From assembly GCF_014154935.1 (NCBI RefSeq), contig NZ_JACEHH010000010.1, positions 1 through 64,000 of the forward strand: a stretch of DNA of 64,000 nucleotides, read 5' to 3'. This document shows, piece by piece, positions 18,951 through 27,408 of the stretch (within the stretch, counting starts at the first letter, position 1; the number at the start of each line of letters is the position of its first letter). A program made the translations under genes and the position numbers. This stretch comes from Stieleria mannarensis. GTDB taxonomy: Bacteria > Planctomycetota > Planctomycetia > Pirellulales > Pirellulaceae. The notes under the pieces were generated by a model, which was given only the letters and a program-made list of their open reading frames with translations, ran no database searches and was not told the DNA's origin.

Positions 18951-19008
18951 GCCCTCGCCAGAAGGTGGGGGCGGAGGGCTTTCCACGCTCTGGCGAGCGT
19001 GGCTACGT
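18951..19008. repeat. CGCCAGA...TCTGGCGAGCGT hairpin repeat, copy 1
   Basis: Contains TCGCCAGAAG, a ~20-bp spacer, then CCACGCTCTGGCGAGCGT. CGCCAGA and TCTGGCG can form a stem. The same module occurs at 24031-24081 and a partial one at 41933-41955. It lies in the divergent gap between the ceramidase-like gene and the sulfatase. Confidence 0.7.
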
Positions 19009-19078
19009 CAATCTGACGCTGTCCGGTTACAATCGGGGCTCCCCATCATAGCCTGTCAGTTCACCGGAAACACGATTG

Positions 19079-20545
19079 ATGCGTTGCCACCGTTTTGCCG
19101 CTGTTTGTTTCGTCGCTTTGATCGCCAGTGCGGTGCCGAATGCTGCGACGGCCCAAGAGAGAATCGCGCGGCAATCGACCCCACCACCCAATGTGCTGTT
19201 TATCGCAATCGATGACCTGAACGATTGGGTCGGCTGTCTCGGCGGGCACCCCAACGCGTCGACGCCCAATATCGACCGATTGGCCGCACGTGGCGTGTTG
19301 TTTTCCAACGCCCACTGCCAGGCGCCGATCTGTGGCCCCAGCCGGGCGAGTCTGTTCACCGGACTGTTGCCGTCGACGTCGGGGATTTATGGTCAGATCA
19401 AGGACAAACTGATTCCACGGGCCAGTGACATCACCGCCAGGGCGACGTTGATGCCCGATTACTTCGAACGGCACGGTTACACGACGTTGGCCTGTGGCAA
19501 GTTGTTTCACAACGGGGACGCCGCCAAGGTGTTCGACGACTACGGCGGGCATTCCAGTTTCGGCCCGAAACCGAAACAGCGATTCAAGTACGATCCCGCT
19601 TGGTTTCCCGAAAAGATCGGCGGCACCCAGACCGATTGGGGCGTGTTTCCCGAGTCGGACGACTTGATGCCGGATTACCACATCGCCGCCTACGGTGTCG
19701 AGCAGTTATCTAAGAAGCATGACCAGCCGTTCTTCCTGGCGGTCGGATTCATGCGACCGCACGTGCCGTGGTATTGCCCGCAGGAATGGTTCGATAAACA
19801 TCCGATCGATCAAATCCAATTGCCGCCGTACTTGAAGAACGATCTGGACGACGTTCCGGAGCTGTCGCGGCGGGTCAACGAATTGCCCGCGATGCCGACG
19901 ACCGAGTGGGCGATCAAGGAGAACGAGTGGAAGAACATCGTGCAGGCCTACTTGGCCTGCACCACGTTCGTCGATGCCCAGGTCGGCAAGGTGCTCGATG
20001 CGTTGGACGCCAGCCGATACGCCGACAACACGATCGTCGTGCTGTGGTCCGATCACGGTTACCACGTCGGCGAAAAGAACCGGTTTGCCAAGCAGGCGCT
20101 TTGGGATCGCGCCAATCGTGTGCCCTTGATCGTTTCCGTTCCTGGTCGCGCGGGAGGCAAGATCTGCAAACAACCGGTCGGATTGATCGATTTGTACCCG
20201 ACGCTGTTGGACCTGTGTGGTCTACAGGCCAATCCGATGAACGAGGGGCGTTCGATCGTTCCCTTGGTGGACGATCCGGAACAATCTTGGCCGACGCCCA
20301 CGATCACCACCTATGGAAAAGACAATCATGCGATCCAGACCGAGCGCTATCGGTTTTATCGCTACGAAGATGGTTCGATGGAGTTGTACGATCATCAGGT
20401 CGATCCGAACGAATGGAAGAACCTCGCGTCGGATCCGGCGATGAAGCCGGTCATCGACCAGCTGTCGGCTGCATTGCCCGAGCGCAACGCCCCACCGACG
20501 AAGTACAACAGTTATCCGACAAACGAGTATTTTCTGGCGAAATAG
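19079..20545 (+). CDS. Secreted type I sulfatase (iduronate-2-sulfatase-like)
   Basis: 488 residues from ATG 19079. A signal peptide (MRCHRFAAVCFVALIASAV) precedes NVLFIAIDDLNDWVG, whose aspartates bind calcium. The sulfatase signature C85-G-P-S-R is present, so C85 would be converted to formylglycine by an enzyme not in this window. Further family motifs are GKLFHNGD, GFMRPHVPW and VVLWSDHGYHVGE. The DDLNDW opening is typical of iduronate-2-sulfatase-like members acting on sulfated polysaccharides; the exact substrate cannot be told. It probably acts in the periplasm or outside. Single gene, divergent from the ceramidase-like gene. Confidence 0.93.
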   Translation: MRCHRFAAVCFVALIASAVPNAATAQERIARQSTPPPNVLFIAIDDLNDWVGCLGGHPNASTPNIDRLAARGVLFSNAHCQAPICGPSRASLFTGLLPSTSGIYGQIKDKLIPRASDITARATLMPDYFERHGYTTLACGKLFHNGDAAKVFDDYGGHSSFGPKPKQRFKYDPAWFPEKIGGTQTDWGVFPESDDLMPDYHIAAYGVEQLSKKHDQPFFLAVGFMRPHVPWYCPQEWFDKHPIDQIQLPPYLKNDLDDVPELSRRVNELPAMPTTEWAIKENEWKNIVQAYLACTTFVDAQVGKVLDALDASRYADNTIVVLWSDHGYHVGEKNRFAKQALWDRANRVPLIVSVPGRAGGKICKQPVGLIDLYPTLLDLCGLQANPMNEGRSIVPLVDDPEQSWPTPTITTYGKDNHAIQTERYRFYRYEDGSMELYDHQVDPNEWKNLASDPAMKPVIDQLSAALPERNAPPTKYNSYPTNEYFLAK

Positions 20546-20599
20546 TTTTCTGGCGGCGGCAACTCGAAGCGGCCAGCGGCACCAGCATGCGCGTTGGGG

Positions 20600-20760
20600 T
20601 GCAGGTTGCCCAAAGGGCATATACACCGGTAGCCTGGGGCAACGCCCCAGGAGGCCGGTGAAGGAAAACACTTTTGGCCAACGGCCATGCACACCAGCAA
20701 CGCCGGGATCGGAAAACGCATTGTCCACGGCCGTTGGCCGAACTTTTCGCGGACCAACGG
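20600..20760. repeat. GGCCAACGGCC and CCTGGGGCAACGCCCCAGG repeat cluster, copy 2
   Basis: Same family as 12226-12445: the hairpin CCTGGGGCAACGCCCCAGG is followed by TTTTGGCCAACGGCCATGC and later CGGCCGTTGGCCGAAC. It occupies part of the gap 20546-20950, which holds no other visible gene. Confidence 0.7.
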
Positions 20761-20814
20761 TCCCACGTCAATCGGCTGTCGTCAACGTCGCGCTATTGGG
20801 CCTTTCGCCGCCCG

Positions 20815-20878
20815 GGGTCGCTGCGATCGCAGCGAGAGGAATCGCCTAAGGGCTAGACACCAACGAATAGACACCAAC
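20815..20878 (+). repeat. Dispersed repeat (GCTGCG...AGACACCAAC), copy 2
   Basis: GCTGCGATCGCAGC palindrome followed by ATCGCCTAAGGGCTAGACAC and a second AGACACCAACG nearby. Reverse orientation to copy 1 at 10339-10392 and same orientation as copy 3 at 60241-60292. It lies 73 bases before the peroxiredoxin start. Confidence 0.75.
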
Positions 20879-20950
20879 GGTGGCTGGATCGTTTACAATG
20901 GTGCGTCCTGCCAACTACCCCTTCCCACCGAATACAAAGGTCTCTCCGAA

Positions 20951-21514
20951 ATGCGTTCCTTCCTGATGTTGTCCTGTGTGTTGTTGTCGTTCGTCACCTC
21001 GGACGCGATGGCGGTTGACGTCGGCGACAAGGCGCCGTCCTTTGAAGCGATCGATGATACCGACGCGACGTGGAAGTCGGCCGATCATGTCGGCAAAAAG
21101 ATCCTGGTCGTTTACTTCTATCCCGCCGACATGACCGGCGGTTGCACGGCCCAAGCCTGCGGGTATCGCGACAAAATGGAATCGTTCACCGCCGACGGGG
21201 TGGAGGTTGTCGGGGTCAGTGGCGATTCGGCCAAGAACCATCGCATCTTCAAGAAGGCGCACCAGTTGAACTTCGCCCTACTGGCCGACACCGACGGCAA
21301 GGTCGCCAAAGCGTTCGGGGTCCCGGTCACGTTGGGCGAAAAGACGGTGACCCGGGAGATTGACGGAGTCGAAACGGATTTGTTGCGGACTGCGACGGCG
21401 AAACGTTGGACCTTTGTGATCGATCGGGACGGCAACATCGCCTACAAGGATTCGGCGGTCAATGCGAAACAAGACCCGGCGAAGATCGAAGAGGTGATCA
21501 AGTCGCTGAAATGA
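20951..21514 (+). CDS. Exported peroxiredoxin (BCP/PrxQ-like)
   Basis: 187 residues from ATG 20951, which gives a good signal peptide (MRSFLMLSCVLLSFVTSDAMA). The thioredoxin-fold peroxidase motif is VVYFYPADMTGGCTAQACGY, with the peroxidatic cysteine in TGGC and a nearby second cysteine in QAC, the spacing of BCP/PrxQ members (CxxxxC). Later GVSGDSAKNHRIF and RWTFVIDRDGNIAYKD fit the family. It would reduce peroxides outside the cytoplasm using an unidentified thiol donor. Its 3' end overlaps the 3' end of the convergent photolyase-fusion gene by 17 bp. Confidence 0.93.
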   Translation: MRSFLMLSCVLLSFVTSDAMAVDVGDKAPSFEAIDDTDATWKSADHVGKKILVVYFYPADMTGGCTAQACGYRDKMESFTADGVEVVGVSGDSAKNHRIFKKAHQLNFALLADTDGKVAKAFGVPVTLGEKTVTREIDGVETDLLRTATAKRWTFVIDRDGNIAYKDSAVNAKQDPAKIEEVIKSLK

Positions 21515-24011
21515 ACGGCGTCCGGTCGATCGTGTAACGGCGCAATAGCGTGCCTGCCAGGGCGATGCCGCTCAGGTAGGCCGCCTCGACCCGGGATCCG
21601 CCGCACCAGTCACCGCAGGCGCCGATCCCCGTGGTGGCATCAAACAGGCACTCTTGATTGAGCGGCCGGGCGGGCACGGCGTATCGCCAGCGGTGTGCGG
21701 TTGCGACTTCGGGACGCGTGATCTTGACGCCCAACAACGACGCAAACGCCGACTGCAAGGCGACGGCTACGTCGGCGGGATCGTCGTCGACATGCAACTG
21801 CGACCAATCCGCCGACGCGTGAACGACCCAGGCGTTGGGCGTGGTTCGTCCCGGTTTCCGATCGTTTCTAGCGATCCACGCGATCGGGCTGTTGTCGACA
21901 AACGCACCGTCAAAGGCGGCTTCAGGCAGCGACGGATCAGCCAGCATCAATGCCCAGCAGGGACGCATCGTGACCGAACGTACGACATCAGCCAATTCGG
22001 TGTGGCCGTCGATCAAGCGGAGTGTTTGCGGCGGCGGGCAATTGCACAGCACGACGTCAAACGGGCCGTGTGTTTCGCCGTCGGCATTTTCAATCTGCCA
22101 TTGTCCCGATCGATTGGTCAGGCGAGTGATCGGTTTTCCCAGTTGCACCGTCAGGCCTTTCGCCAGATGTTTGGCGACGGCGGTCATCCCTGGGATGCCG
22201 ATGTAGCGGGGCATGTCGTTCTTTTCCCCGAGCAGTTTACCGCGATCGCTGAGGTGGACGATCCGTCCCATCCAGGGTTCGACCAATCCGTCGTGGATCC
22301 AACTGCTGACCAGTCTGCAGAACCGCGCATCTCGGGCGGTGAAGTACTGGGCGCCATGATCAAACCGTAGCTCGCCGGCACCGTTGGGCGACGTCGCGCG
22401 TCGCGTGGCCGTTCGTCCGCCCACGCCGCGCGATTTGTCGAACACCGTCACGTCGATGCCGTGATCGGCCAACGTCCGAGCCGCCGACAGGCCTCCGATG
22501 CCGGCGCCGACGATCGCGACACGCGGCAGCGAGCCGGCGATCGGGCGATCGACATGCCGGCGGTAGCCCTCCAGATCGATCCGTTGGGCGTGTTCGTCGG
22601 TGCGGCGCGGTCGGATCTTGCCGATCACCGGTTGCTCGGGTGTGAACGGACGATCGAATTGGCCATAGCACCACAGCACACCGCCGTAAGACGCGGGGTT
22701 GCGACCGTCCAGCGCGTAGCGGTGGTTCAAATCCAACGTCACCTGTAACGCGCGATGGGGGGATTCCAGCCAGGGCAGCATCGCCTTTCCCCACGTCATG
22801 CGGACATTGTTGTGCAGCTCGCCATGTTTCAGCAGGCTGCGTTGGGCGGCATCCCACAGCGGACGCCCCGTGTCGGCCCGCGCCAACGTTTCCCAGCTAC
22901 AATCCTGTTCGCGCGCGTCATCCTGGTGCCGGCGAAGCGACTCCTGGGCCCAATCGGGCAGCGCGTCCAGGCTGTCGATGATGTCGCGGTTGTGAAAGCA
23001 GTAGTGGAACGCCAGCTCGCGCCACGTCAGCAATTCGTCGAGGAACTTTGTCGCGTTCCGCTGTGATGCTTCACGGGCGATCCGAAACGGGCTGACCATC
23101 CCGTAATGCAAGTAGGCGCTCATGCGGCTGGCGGTGCCTTCGGCCAGCGGATCATTGCGAGCGTGTTTGTAGTGTTCCAGACCGCGTTCTTTGAAGTCGT
23201 TCCAGCGCGCATAGCCAACGCGGGATCCACCGGGCGTGTCCGCGACCGGGGCGACCGAGTGATCGATGCGACACTGTCCGATCAATGATGCCAGATCGAC
23301 GTCTTGTAAGCAGATCGGTTCCAAGCCCAGCGAAGGGATCAAGTCATCGACGTCACACATCGGCACGTCGATGGTCTGTTCGGGATAGGGCGCGTTCAGA
23401 CGCGCCTCGTGCAGCGGTTTTGCGTGGCGGCGAAATTCGGCGGCCGAAGTGCACGTCTGACCGAGCAGCGTGACCGGTGCGATGCAGGAGCAGTCGACGG
23501 TCGCCACCGGGGTGCGACAGGTCGTGACCAATCGGTCCAACCAACCGACCAGCGGCTGCACCGGCATCTCTTCGGTAACCAGGCAAGCCGCCGCCCGCGT
23601 CAGGTTCCGCAAGTAGGGTCCGCGTTGGCCCTGACGTTGCAAATGAAACGCCGCCACGATGCCGCGGTCGGACAATTCGCGTTGCACGTCGCGATGCCCC
23701 TGCAACATGAAGGCGTGCAGCCGGTCGGAGGCGTACGGGTAATCCTCACTGAGTCCGTGATAAACCAGCAGCGGCAGACCATTTTGCCGGGCCAGGCAAA
23801 TCGCGGCGTCCAACGCAGGGTTTTCGTGAGCCCGCAATGCATTGTGCATCCAGTACAACACAAATTGACCGGGCTCGTACGCCCCCCGGTCGGGCGGCGC
23901 GAGCCAACGAAGACGCTCGGCGATGTGTTGGGGCAGCGCGATGTCCAAGCGTTCTGGTCTCGGTCGGGGTAACGAAAGTCCTGCGTCTAATGGTAAGCGA
24001 ATGTCAATCAT
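21498..24011 (-). CDS. Fusion of class II-type DNA photolyase with renalase-like FAD oxidoreductase
   Basis: 837 residues in one uninterrupted frame. Residues about 45-485 match class II CPD photolyases: FVLYWMHNALRAHENPALD, MSAYLHYGMVSPFRIA, ELLTWRELAFHYCFHN, LWDAAQRSLLKHGELHNNVR, LDLNHRYALDGRNP and GKIRPRR, the regions that bind FAD and damaged DNA. From about residue 497 a second flavoprotein begins with VAIVGAGIGGLSAARTLADH and VFDKSRGVGGRTATRR. It contains FDHGAQYFTARD and ends with GACGDWCGGSRVEAAYLSG, as in renalase-like NAD(P)/FAD proteins. One chain would thus carry two FAD sites. Downstream on the same strand of hpnEDC but separated by a hairpin repeat. The repair role is well supported; the oxidoreductase role is unknown. 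Confidence 0.9.
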   Translation of the reverse strand: MIDIRLPLDAGLSLPRPRPERLDIALPQHIAERLRWLAPPDRGAYEPGQFVLYWMHNALRAHENPALDAAICLARQNGLPLLVYHGLSEDYPYASDRLHAFMLQGHRDVQRELSDRGIVAAFHLQRQGQRGPYLRNLTRAAACLVTEEMPVQPLVGWLDRLVTTCRTPVATVDCSCIAPVTLLGQTCTSAAEFRRHAKPLHEARLNAPYPEQTIDVPMCDVDDLIPSLGLEPICLQDVDLASLIGQCRIDHSVAPVADTPGGSRVGYARWNDFKERGLEHYKHARNDPLAEGTASRMSAYLHYGMVSPFRIAREASQRNATKFLDELLTWRELAFHYCFHNRDIIDSLDALPDWAQESLRRHQDDAREQDCSWETLARADTGRPLWDAAQRSLLKHGELHNNVRMTWGKAMLPWLESPHRALQVTLDLNHRYALDGRNPASYGGVLWCYGQFDRPFTPEQPVIGKIRPRRTDEHAQRIDLEGYRRHVDRPIAGSLPRVAIVGAGIGGLSAARTLADHGIDVTVFDKSRGVGGRTATRRATSPNGAGELRFDHGAQYFTARDARFCRLVSSWIHDGLVEPWMGRIVHLSDRGKLLGEKNDMPRYIGIPGMTAVAKHLAKGLTVQLGKPITRLTNRSGQWQIENADGETHGPFDVVLCNCPPPQTLRLIDGHTELADVVRSVTMRPCWALMLADPSLPEAAFDGAFVDNSPIAWIARNDRKPGRTTPNAWVVHASADWSQLHVDDDPADVAVALQSAFASLLGVKITRPEVATAHRWRYAVPARPLNQECLFDATTGIGACGDWCGGSRVEAAYLSGIALAGTLLRRYTIDRTPFISAT

Positions 24012-24030
24012 TCGGCCGGTTTGGTCAATC

Positions 24031-24081
24031 GTAGCTGCCTTCGCCAGAAGACGGTTCCCACGCTCTGGCGAGCGTAGCTAC
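24031..24081. repeat. GTAGCT...CGCCAGA / TCTGGCG...AGCTAC hairpin repeat, copy 2
   Basis: A compact inverted repeat: GTAGCTGCCTTCGCCAGA pairs with TCTGGCGAGCGTAGCTAC around a ~15-base loop. It overlaps the last codons of hpnE and fills the 66-bp gap before the photolyase fusion, so it may limit read-through between the two genes (inference). Confidence 0.7.
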
Positions 24082-25541
24082 GTCCACGCATCGCCGTCAC
24101 GTTGATCGGACCGGATCAACAGGCCGGCGAGCCGTCCGGGGGCCAGGCCGGGGGTGAGAAAGCGGTCGGGGGCCAGCGACGAGGAATCAGTGTCACGTTG
24201 CAGGTGGTTCACCGCCGCTGCGGCTGCTAGGCGTCCGCTGATCACGGCGCCTTCCATCGTGGCCGGCCAGTCGGTCTGCGTCCAATCCCCTGCCAACGAC
24301 AGCCAGGGGACATTGGTGGTGGCCGCCGGTCGGATCGCATCGACTTCGGGGCGAAGTGAAAACACGCTGTTGGGATCGGTGACCCGTCGGTGTCGCAACA
24401 GCGTCGCATCGCGGGCCGCCGGAAATGCGTGGCGAAGTTCGGCCAGGACGGTGTCGATCAGCGTCTGTTTGGTTCCGGTGATCGCCGGATGCGAGCCGCT
24501 GATCACGACTTGATAATAGTGATGTTTTTCCTGCGAACCGAACGGCGCGCGGAACAACCACTGGGCGACGGTGCCGACCATCACCGCATGGTCCATCGGG
24601 GTGATGGGCGAATCAAACCAGAGGTGCAGCCCCGTGATCGGCGAGGACGGAATCGCTGAAATCGCCGGCAGATCCGGCAGCGCGTCGCGCCGGCCGTCGG
24701 GCCACTGATCAAACAGCTCGGCGATCCGGTGCCAGGGGACGGCACAGATCACGGCGTCCGCGTCCAGTGTCTGCGTCGACGTGATCACACGCGCCTCCGA
24801 CGTGATCTGTCGCACCGTTTGTCCAGATTGAATTTCCACGCCGCGCCGCGTCAGTTCGCTTGCCAACTGACGCCCGAACAGGTCGGCCAGCGGGACGATC
24901 GGAACCAAGACATCGCTGGCGCCGCGTGAGGCGGCGAATCCGTCGATCAACACCTTGCGGGCGGCGGCCATCGAGACACGCCGGGTGTGTTCGCCCAAGG
25001 CGCTGACCAAGATCACGTCCCAGAAATCTCGCACCGTGTCCTCGCTTTGCCGTGCGTCCGAGAGCCACTGGTGTGCGCGGCAGTTCCGCAGCGTATCCAC
25101 CGGCGTCCGCATCAGTTTCCACAGCCCGGATCGGATCTCGCGTTTCTGCCTCGCCGAAAGGTAACGCTGTGCGTGAAGCGTCCGCAGCAGGTGCAGCGGC
25201 GGCGGCAGCCAGCGACTCGGGGCGAACCGGCTGGGCGGATGATCGGGATGCAAGAAGGTCAGCGAGCGGTCGCGGCGCAGGTGTTGTTCCAAGCCACACG
25301 CTTGCAGCAAGTCGATCAGGTTGGTGCAGCATCCCATCGCTGCGTGTTGGCAGTAATCGACTTCACCGCCGGTCTGGGGATCGACGTACGAACCGGCTCG
25401 GCCACCGGGCAGCCGCTTGGATTCCAACAGCGTCAGACGCAGTTCGGGATGGACGCGAGAAAGCGTTTCGGCGGCCGACATTCCGGCCAACCCGCCGCCG
25501 ACGATCGCGACGTGTGGCGGCGCGGGCGCACGCTTGGTCAC
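24078..25541 (-). CDS. hpnE: Hydroxysqualene dehydroxylase
   Basis: 487 residues. The N-terminal FAD-binding motif VAIVGGGLAGMSAAETLS (about 11-28) is followed by LLESKRLPGGRAGSY, then GEVDYCQHAAMGCCTNL, a sequence typical of HpnE rather than of phytoene desaturases. The end has LSLAGDWTQTDWPATMEGAV. HpnE reduces hydroxysqualene to squalene, the last step of the HpnCDE route. Its start codon overlaps the hpnD stop by four bases (ATGA), indicating translational coupling in an hpnC-hpnD-hpnE operon. Cytoplasmic or membrane-associated. The order and the three family hits together make the assignment firm. Confidence 0.93.
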   Translation of the reverse strand: MTKRAPAPPHVAIVGGGLAGMSAAETLSRVHPELRLTLLESKRLPGGRAGSYVDPQTGGEVDYCQHAAMGCCTNLIDLLQACGLEQHLRRDRSLTFLHPDHPPSRFAPSRWLPPPLHLLRTLHAQRYLSARQKREIRSGLWKLMRTPVDTLRNCRAHQWLSDARQSEDTVRDFWDVILVSALGEHTRRVSMAAARKVLIDGFAASRGASDVLVPIVPLADLFGRQLASELTRRGVEIQSGQTVRQITSEARVITSTQTLDADAVICAVPWHRIAELFDQWPDGRRDALPDLPAISAIPSSPITGLHLWFDSPITPMDHAVMVGTVAQWLFRAPFGSQEKHHYYQVVISGSHPAITGTKQTLIDTVLAELRHAFPAARDATLLRHRRVTDPNSVFSLRPEVDAIRPAATTNVPWLSLAGDWTQTDWPATMEGAVISGRLAAAAAVNHLQRDTDSSSLAPDRFLTPGLAPGRLAGLLIRSDQRDGDAWT

Positions 25542-26518
25542 GATCCGACCTCGCTGACTTCGGTCGGCGGGACGGGCAGACGATGGAAGATCGGTTTGAC
25601 GAAGTGTTGGGAAACGATTCCGAGCTTTTCACCGGTTCTCAGTTGAACCCGTCGTGTGGCGACCGCGCGGGGGTTTTCCGCGATGCGATCGAGCAACCGG
25701 CGGTAGGTTCGCCACATCATCGAAAACATCGGGCGACCGTCCCGACCGAGTGCATCCCAGACGTTCCAACCGCTGACGTAAAGCGTCTTGGCGCGGCGGA
25801 TTTCGTCTTCGATCAAGCAAACCAATCGGTCGTCCGGTCGCGGTTGCAACAAGTCGTCTTCACACAAACCGTGTTGGGCAAAGTGTTGGCGAGGCAAATA
25901 GATCCGCCCCCGCTGGGCGTCTTCGGAGATGTCACGAAGGATGTTGGTCAGTTGAAACGCCAGCCCACAGTCGACGGCCGCACGCATCGGCAACGGGCCA
26001 TTGAATCCCCAGATGTGCAAGCAGGCCAAACCGACGGCCGAAGCGACCAGGTAGCAATAATGTTCCAATTGTTCGTAGGTGTCGAAACGTGTTTTCTGTT
26101 GATCGGCCAGAACGCCGTCGACGATTTCCAACAGGTAGCGTGTGGGGATTTGAAAACGTCGCGTCGAATCGCGCAGGGCCGGCATGATTTCTTGGGCGCG
26201 ACGGATCAGGTCGATCGGCCAATCCGAGGTGTCGTCGGCCAAGCCCGGTGACAGCGGTACCCGGTCGATCGGCGTGTCACTGATCAGGTTCAGTGCCGTG
26301 GTTTGTCGCCACCAATCCAGCCAACGGGTCCGCAGGGCCGCCGGTTCGTTGCAGTCGCCGATGTCGTCGGTGATCCGTGCAAAGGCATACAACGCGTACA
26401 TCGCCCGCCGTTTCTCTCGCGGCAACAGCCAGAACGAGCGATAGAAACTGCTGCCGCTGCGCCGCGCGATGCGTCGGACTTGTCGGTAGCTGTCGTTCGT
26501 GATGGAGGACGATGGCAT
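25538..26518 (-). CDS. hpnD: Presqualene diphosphate synthase
   Basis: 326 residues. The trans-isoprenyl synthase fold is shown by two aspartate-rich motifs: D51-D52-x2-D55 in ARITDDIGD, and NILRDISEDAQRGRIYLP. The opening SGSSFYRSFWLLPREKRRAM distinguishes HpnD from HpnC. It condenses two farnesyl diphosphates to presqualene diphosphate. It lies 3 bp after hpnC and overlaps hpnE by 4 bp. Phytoene synthases share these motifs, but the operon context favours HpnD. Confidence 0.92.
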   Translation of the reverse strand: MPSSSITNDSYRQVRRIARRSGSSFYRSFWLLPREKRRAMYALYAFARITDDIGDCNEPAALRTRWLDWWRQTTALNLISDTPIDRVPLSPGLADDTSDWPIDLIRRAQEIMPALRDSTRRFQIPTRYLLEIVDGVLADQQKTRFDTYEQLEHYCYLVASAVGLACLHIWGFNGPLPMRAAVDCGLAFQLTNILRDISEDAQRGRIYLPRQHFAQHGLCEDDLLQPRPDDRLVCLIEDEIRRAKTLYVSGWNVWDALGRDGRPMFSMMWRTYRRLLDRIAENPRAVATRRVQLRTGEKLGIVSQHFVKPIFHRLPVPPTEVSEVGS

Positions 26519-26521
26519 GGT

Positions 26522-27394
26522 TTAAAGTCTGCCCACGATCGCGCGCGCGACGAGCCACCCCTGCGTGAGTTTCCCCACCGTCGGGCGAACCCTCAAGACG
26601 TCGAAGTCAATGTCTCGAATCGCCTGCAGTGTCGCCAGACCACCGTGGGCGAATAATTGAATGTCGCTCCGAAGCCACTTGGGGACATGATCGGCCAGCG
26701 GCAATCCCTGCCGAAAGCAGTTTTCAGCTTGGTCGCAGAGGAACGCCAGCATTTCACGCAGGGCAGGGGGGGTGGAGCTGGCAGACAACATCGACGGCGT
26801 GACCCCGAATCGTCGGCGGACGTCGCCGGGCAGGTAAATCCGCCCGATCGCATGGTCGCGCGAGACGTCTTGCCAAAAATTGGCCAATTGCAGCCCCGTG
26901 CAAATCTTGTCCGAAAACGCCGCCGTCGTGGGGGTCAGTGAATCGGCAAGCTGCAGGACCAGGCGTCCGACCGGGTTGGCCGAACGCGAACAATAGTCCA
27001 ACAACTGAGCCGTCGTTTCGTACTGTTTCATCCGTTGGTCCTGCCGAAAGGCCGACAGCAGGTCATCAAAGGGCTGTTTGTCCAAATGAAACGTCGCGAT
27101 CGTGTCGGCCAAGGCGGGAAACAGGCCATCGGCCGGGGATTGTCCGTCAAAGACGCAGTCGATTTGCTGTTGCAGGCGGTCCAGCCCTTCCAGGGCGATC
27201 GTGTCGCTGGCGGACTGGTCGGCCACGTCGTCGGCGGTACGACAAAACGCATAAATGTTGTAAAACGGTTGTCGCATGCGTCGCGGCAGTAAAATAGAAG
27301 CGACCAGGAAATTCTCGTAGTGCCCTGTGGCGAGCCGACGGCAAAACTGCTCGCTTTGTTTTAATTCGATCGGCAACGTGGTTCCGGACGACAT
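26522..27394 (-). CDS. hpnC: Hydroxysqualene synthase
   Basis: 290 residues. The HpnC-type opening GHYENFLVASILLPRRMRQP is followed by the first aspartate motif D55-D56-x2-D59 (CRTADDVADQ) and a second one in NFWQDVSRDHAIGRIYLP. It converts presqualene diphosphate to hydroxysqualene. First gene of the hpnCDE operon. Its start codon lies only 14 bases from the divergent ispH start, so the operon promoter must lie inside the ispH coding region or vice versa. Confidence 0.92.
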   Translation of the reverse strand: MSSGTTLPIELKQSEQFCRRLATGHYENFLVASILLPRRMRQPFYNIYAFCRTADDVADQSASDTIALEGLDRLQQQIDCVFDGQSPADGLFPALADTIATFHLDKQPFDDLLSAFRQDQRMKQYETTAQLLDYCSRSANPVGRLVLQLADSLTPTTAAFSDKICTGLQLANFWQDVSRDHAIGRIYLPGDVRRRFGVTPSMLSASSTPPALREMLAFLCDQAENCFRQGLPLADHVPKWLRSDIQLFAHGGLATLQAIRDIDFDVLRVRPTVGKLTQGWLVARAIVGRL

Positions 27395-27408
27395 TCAGGA
27401 TTGATTTG

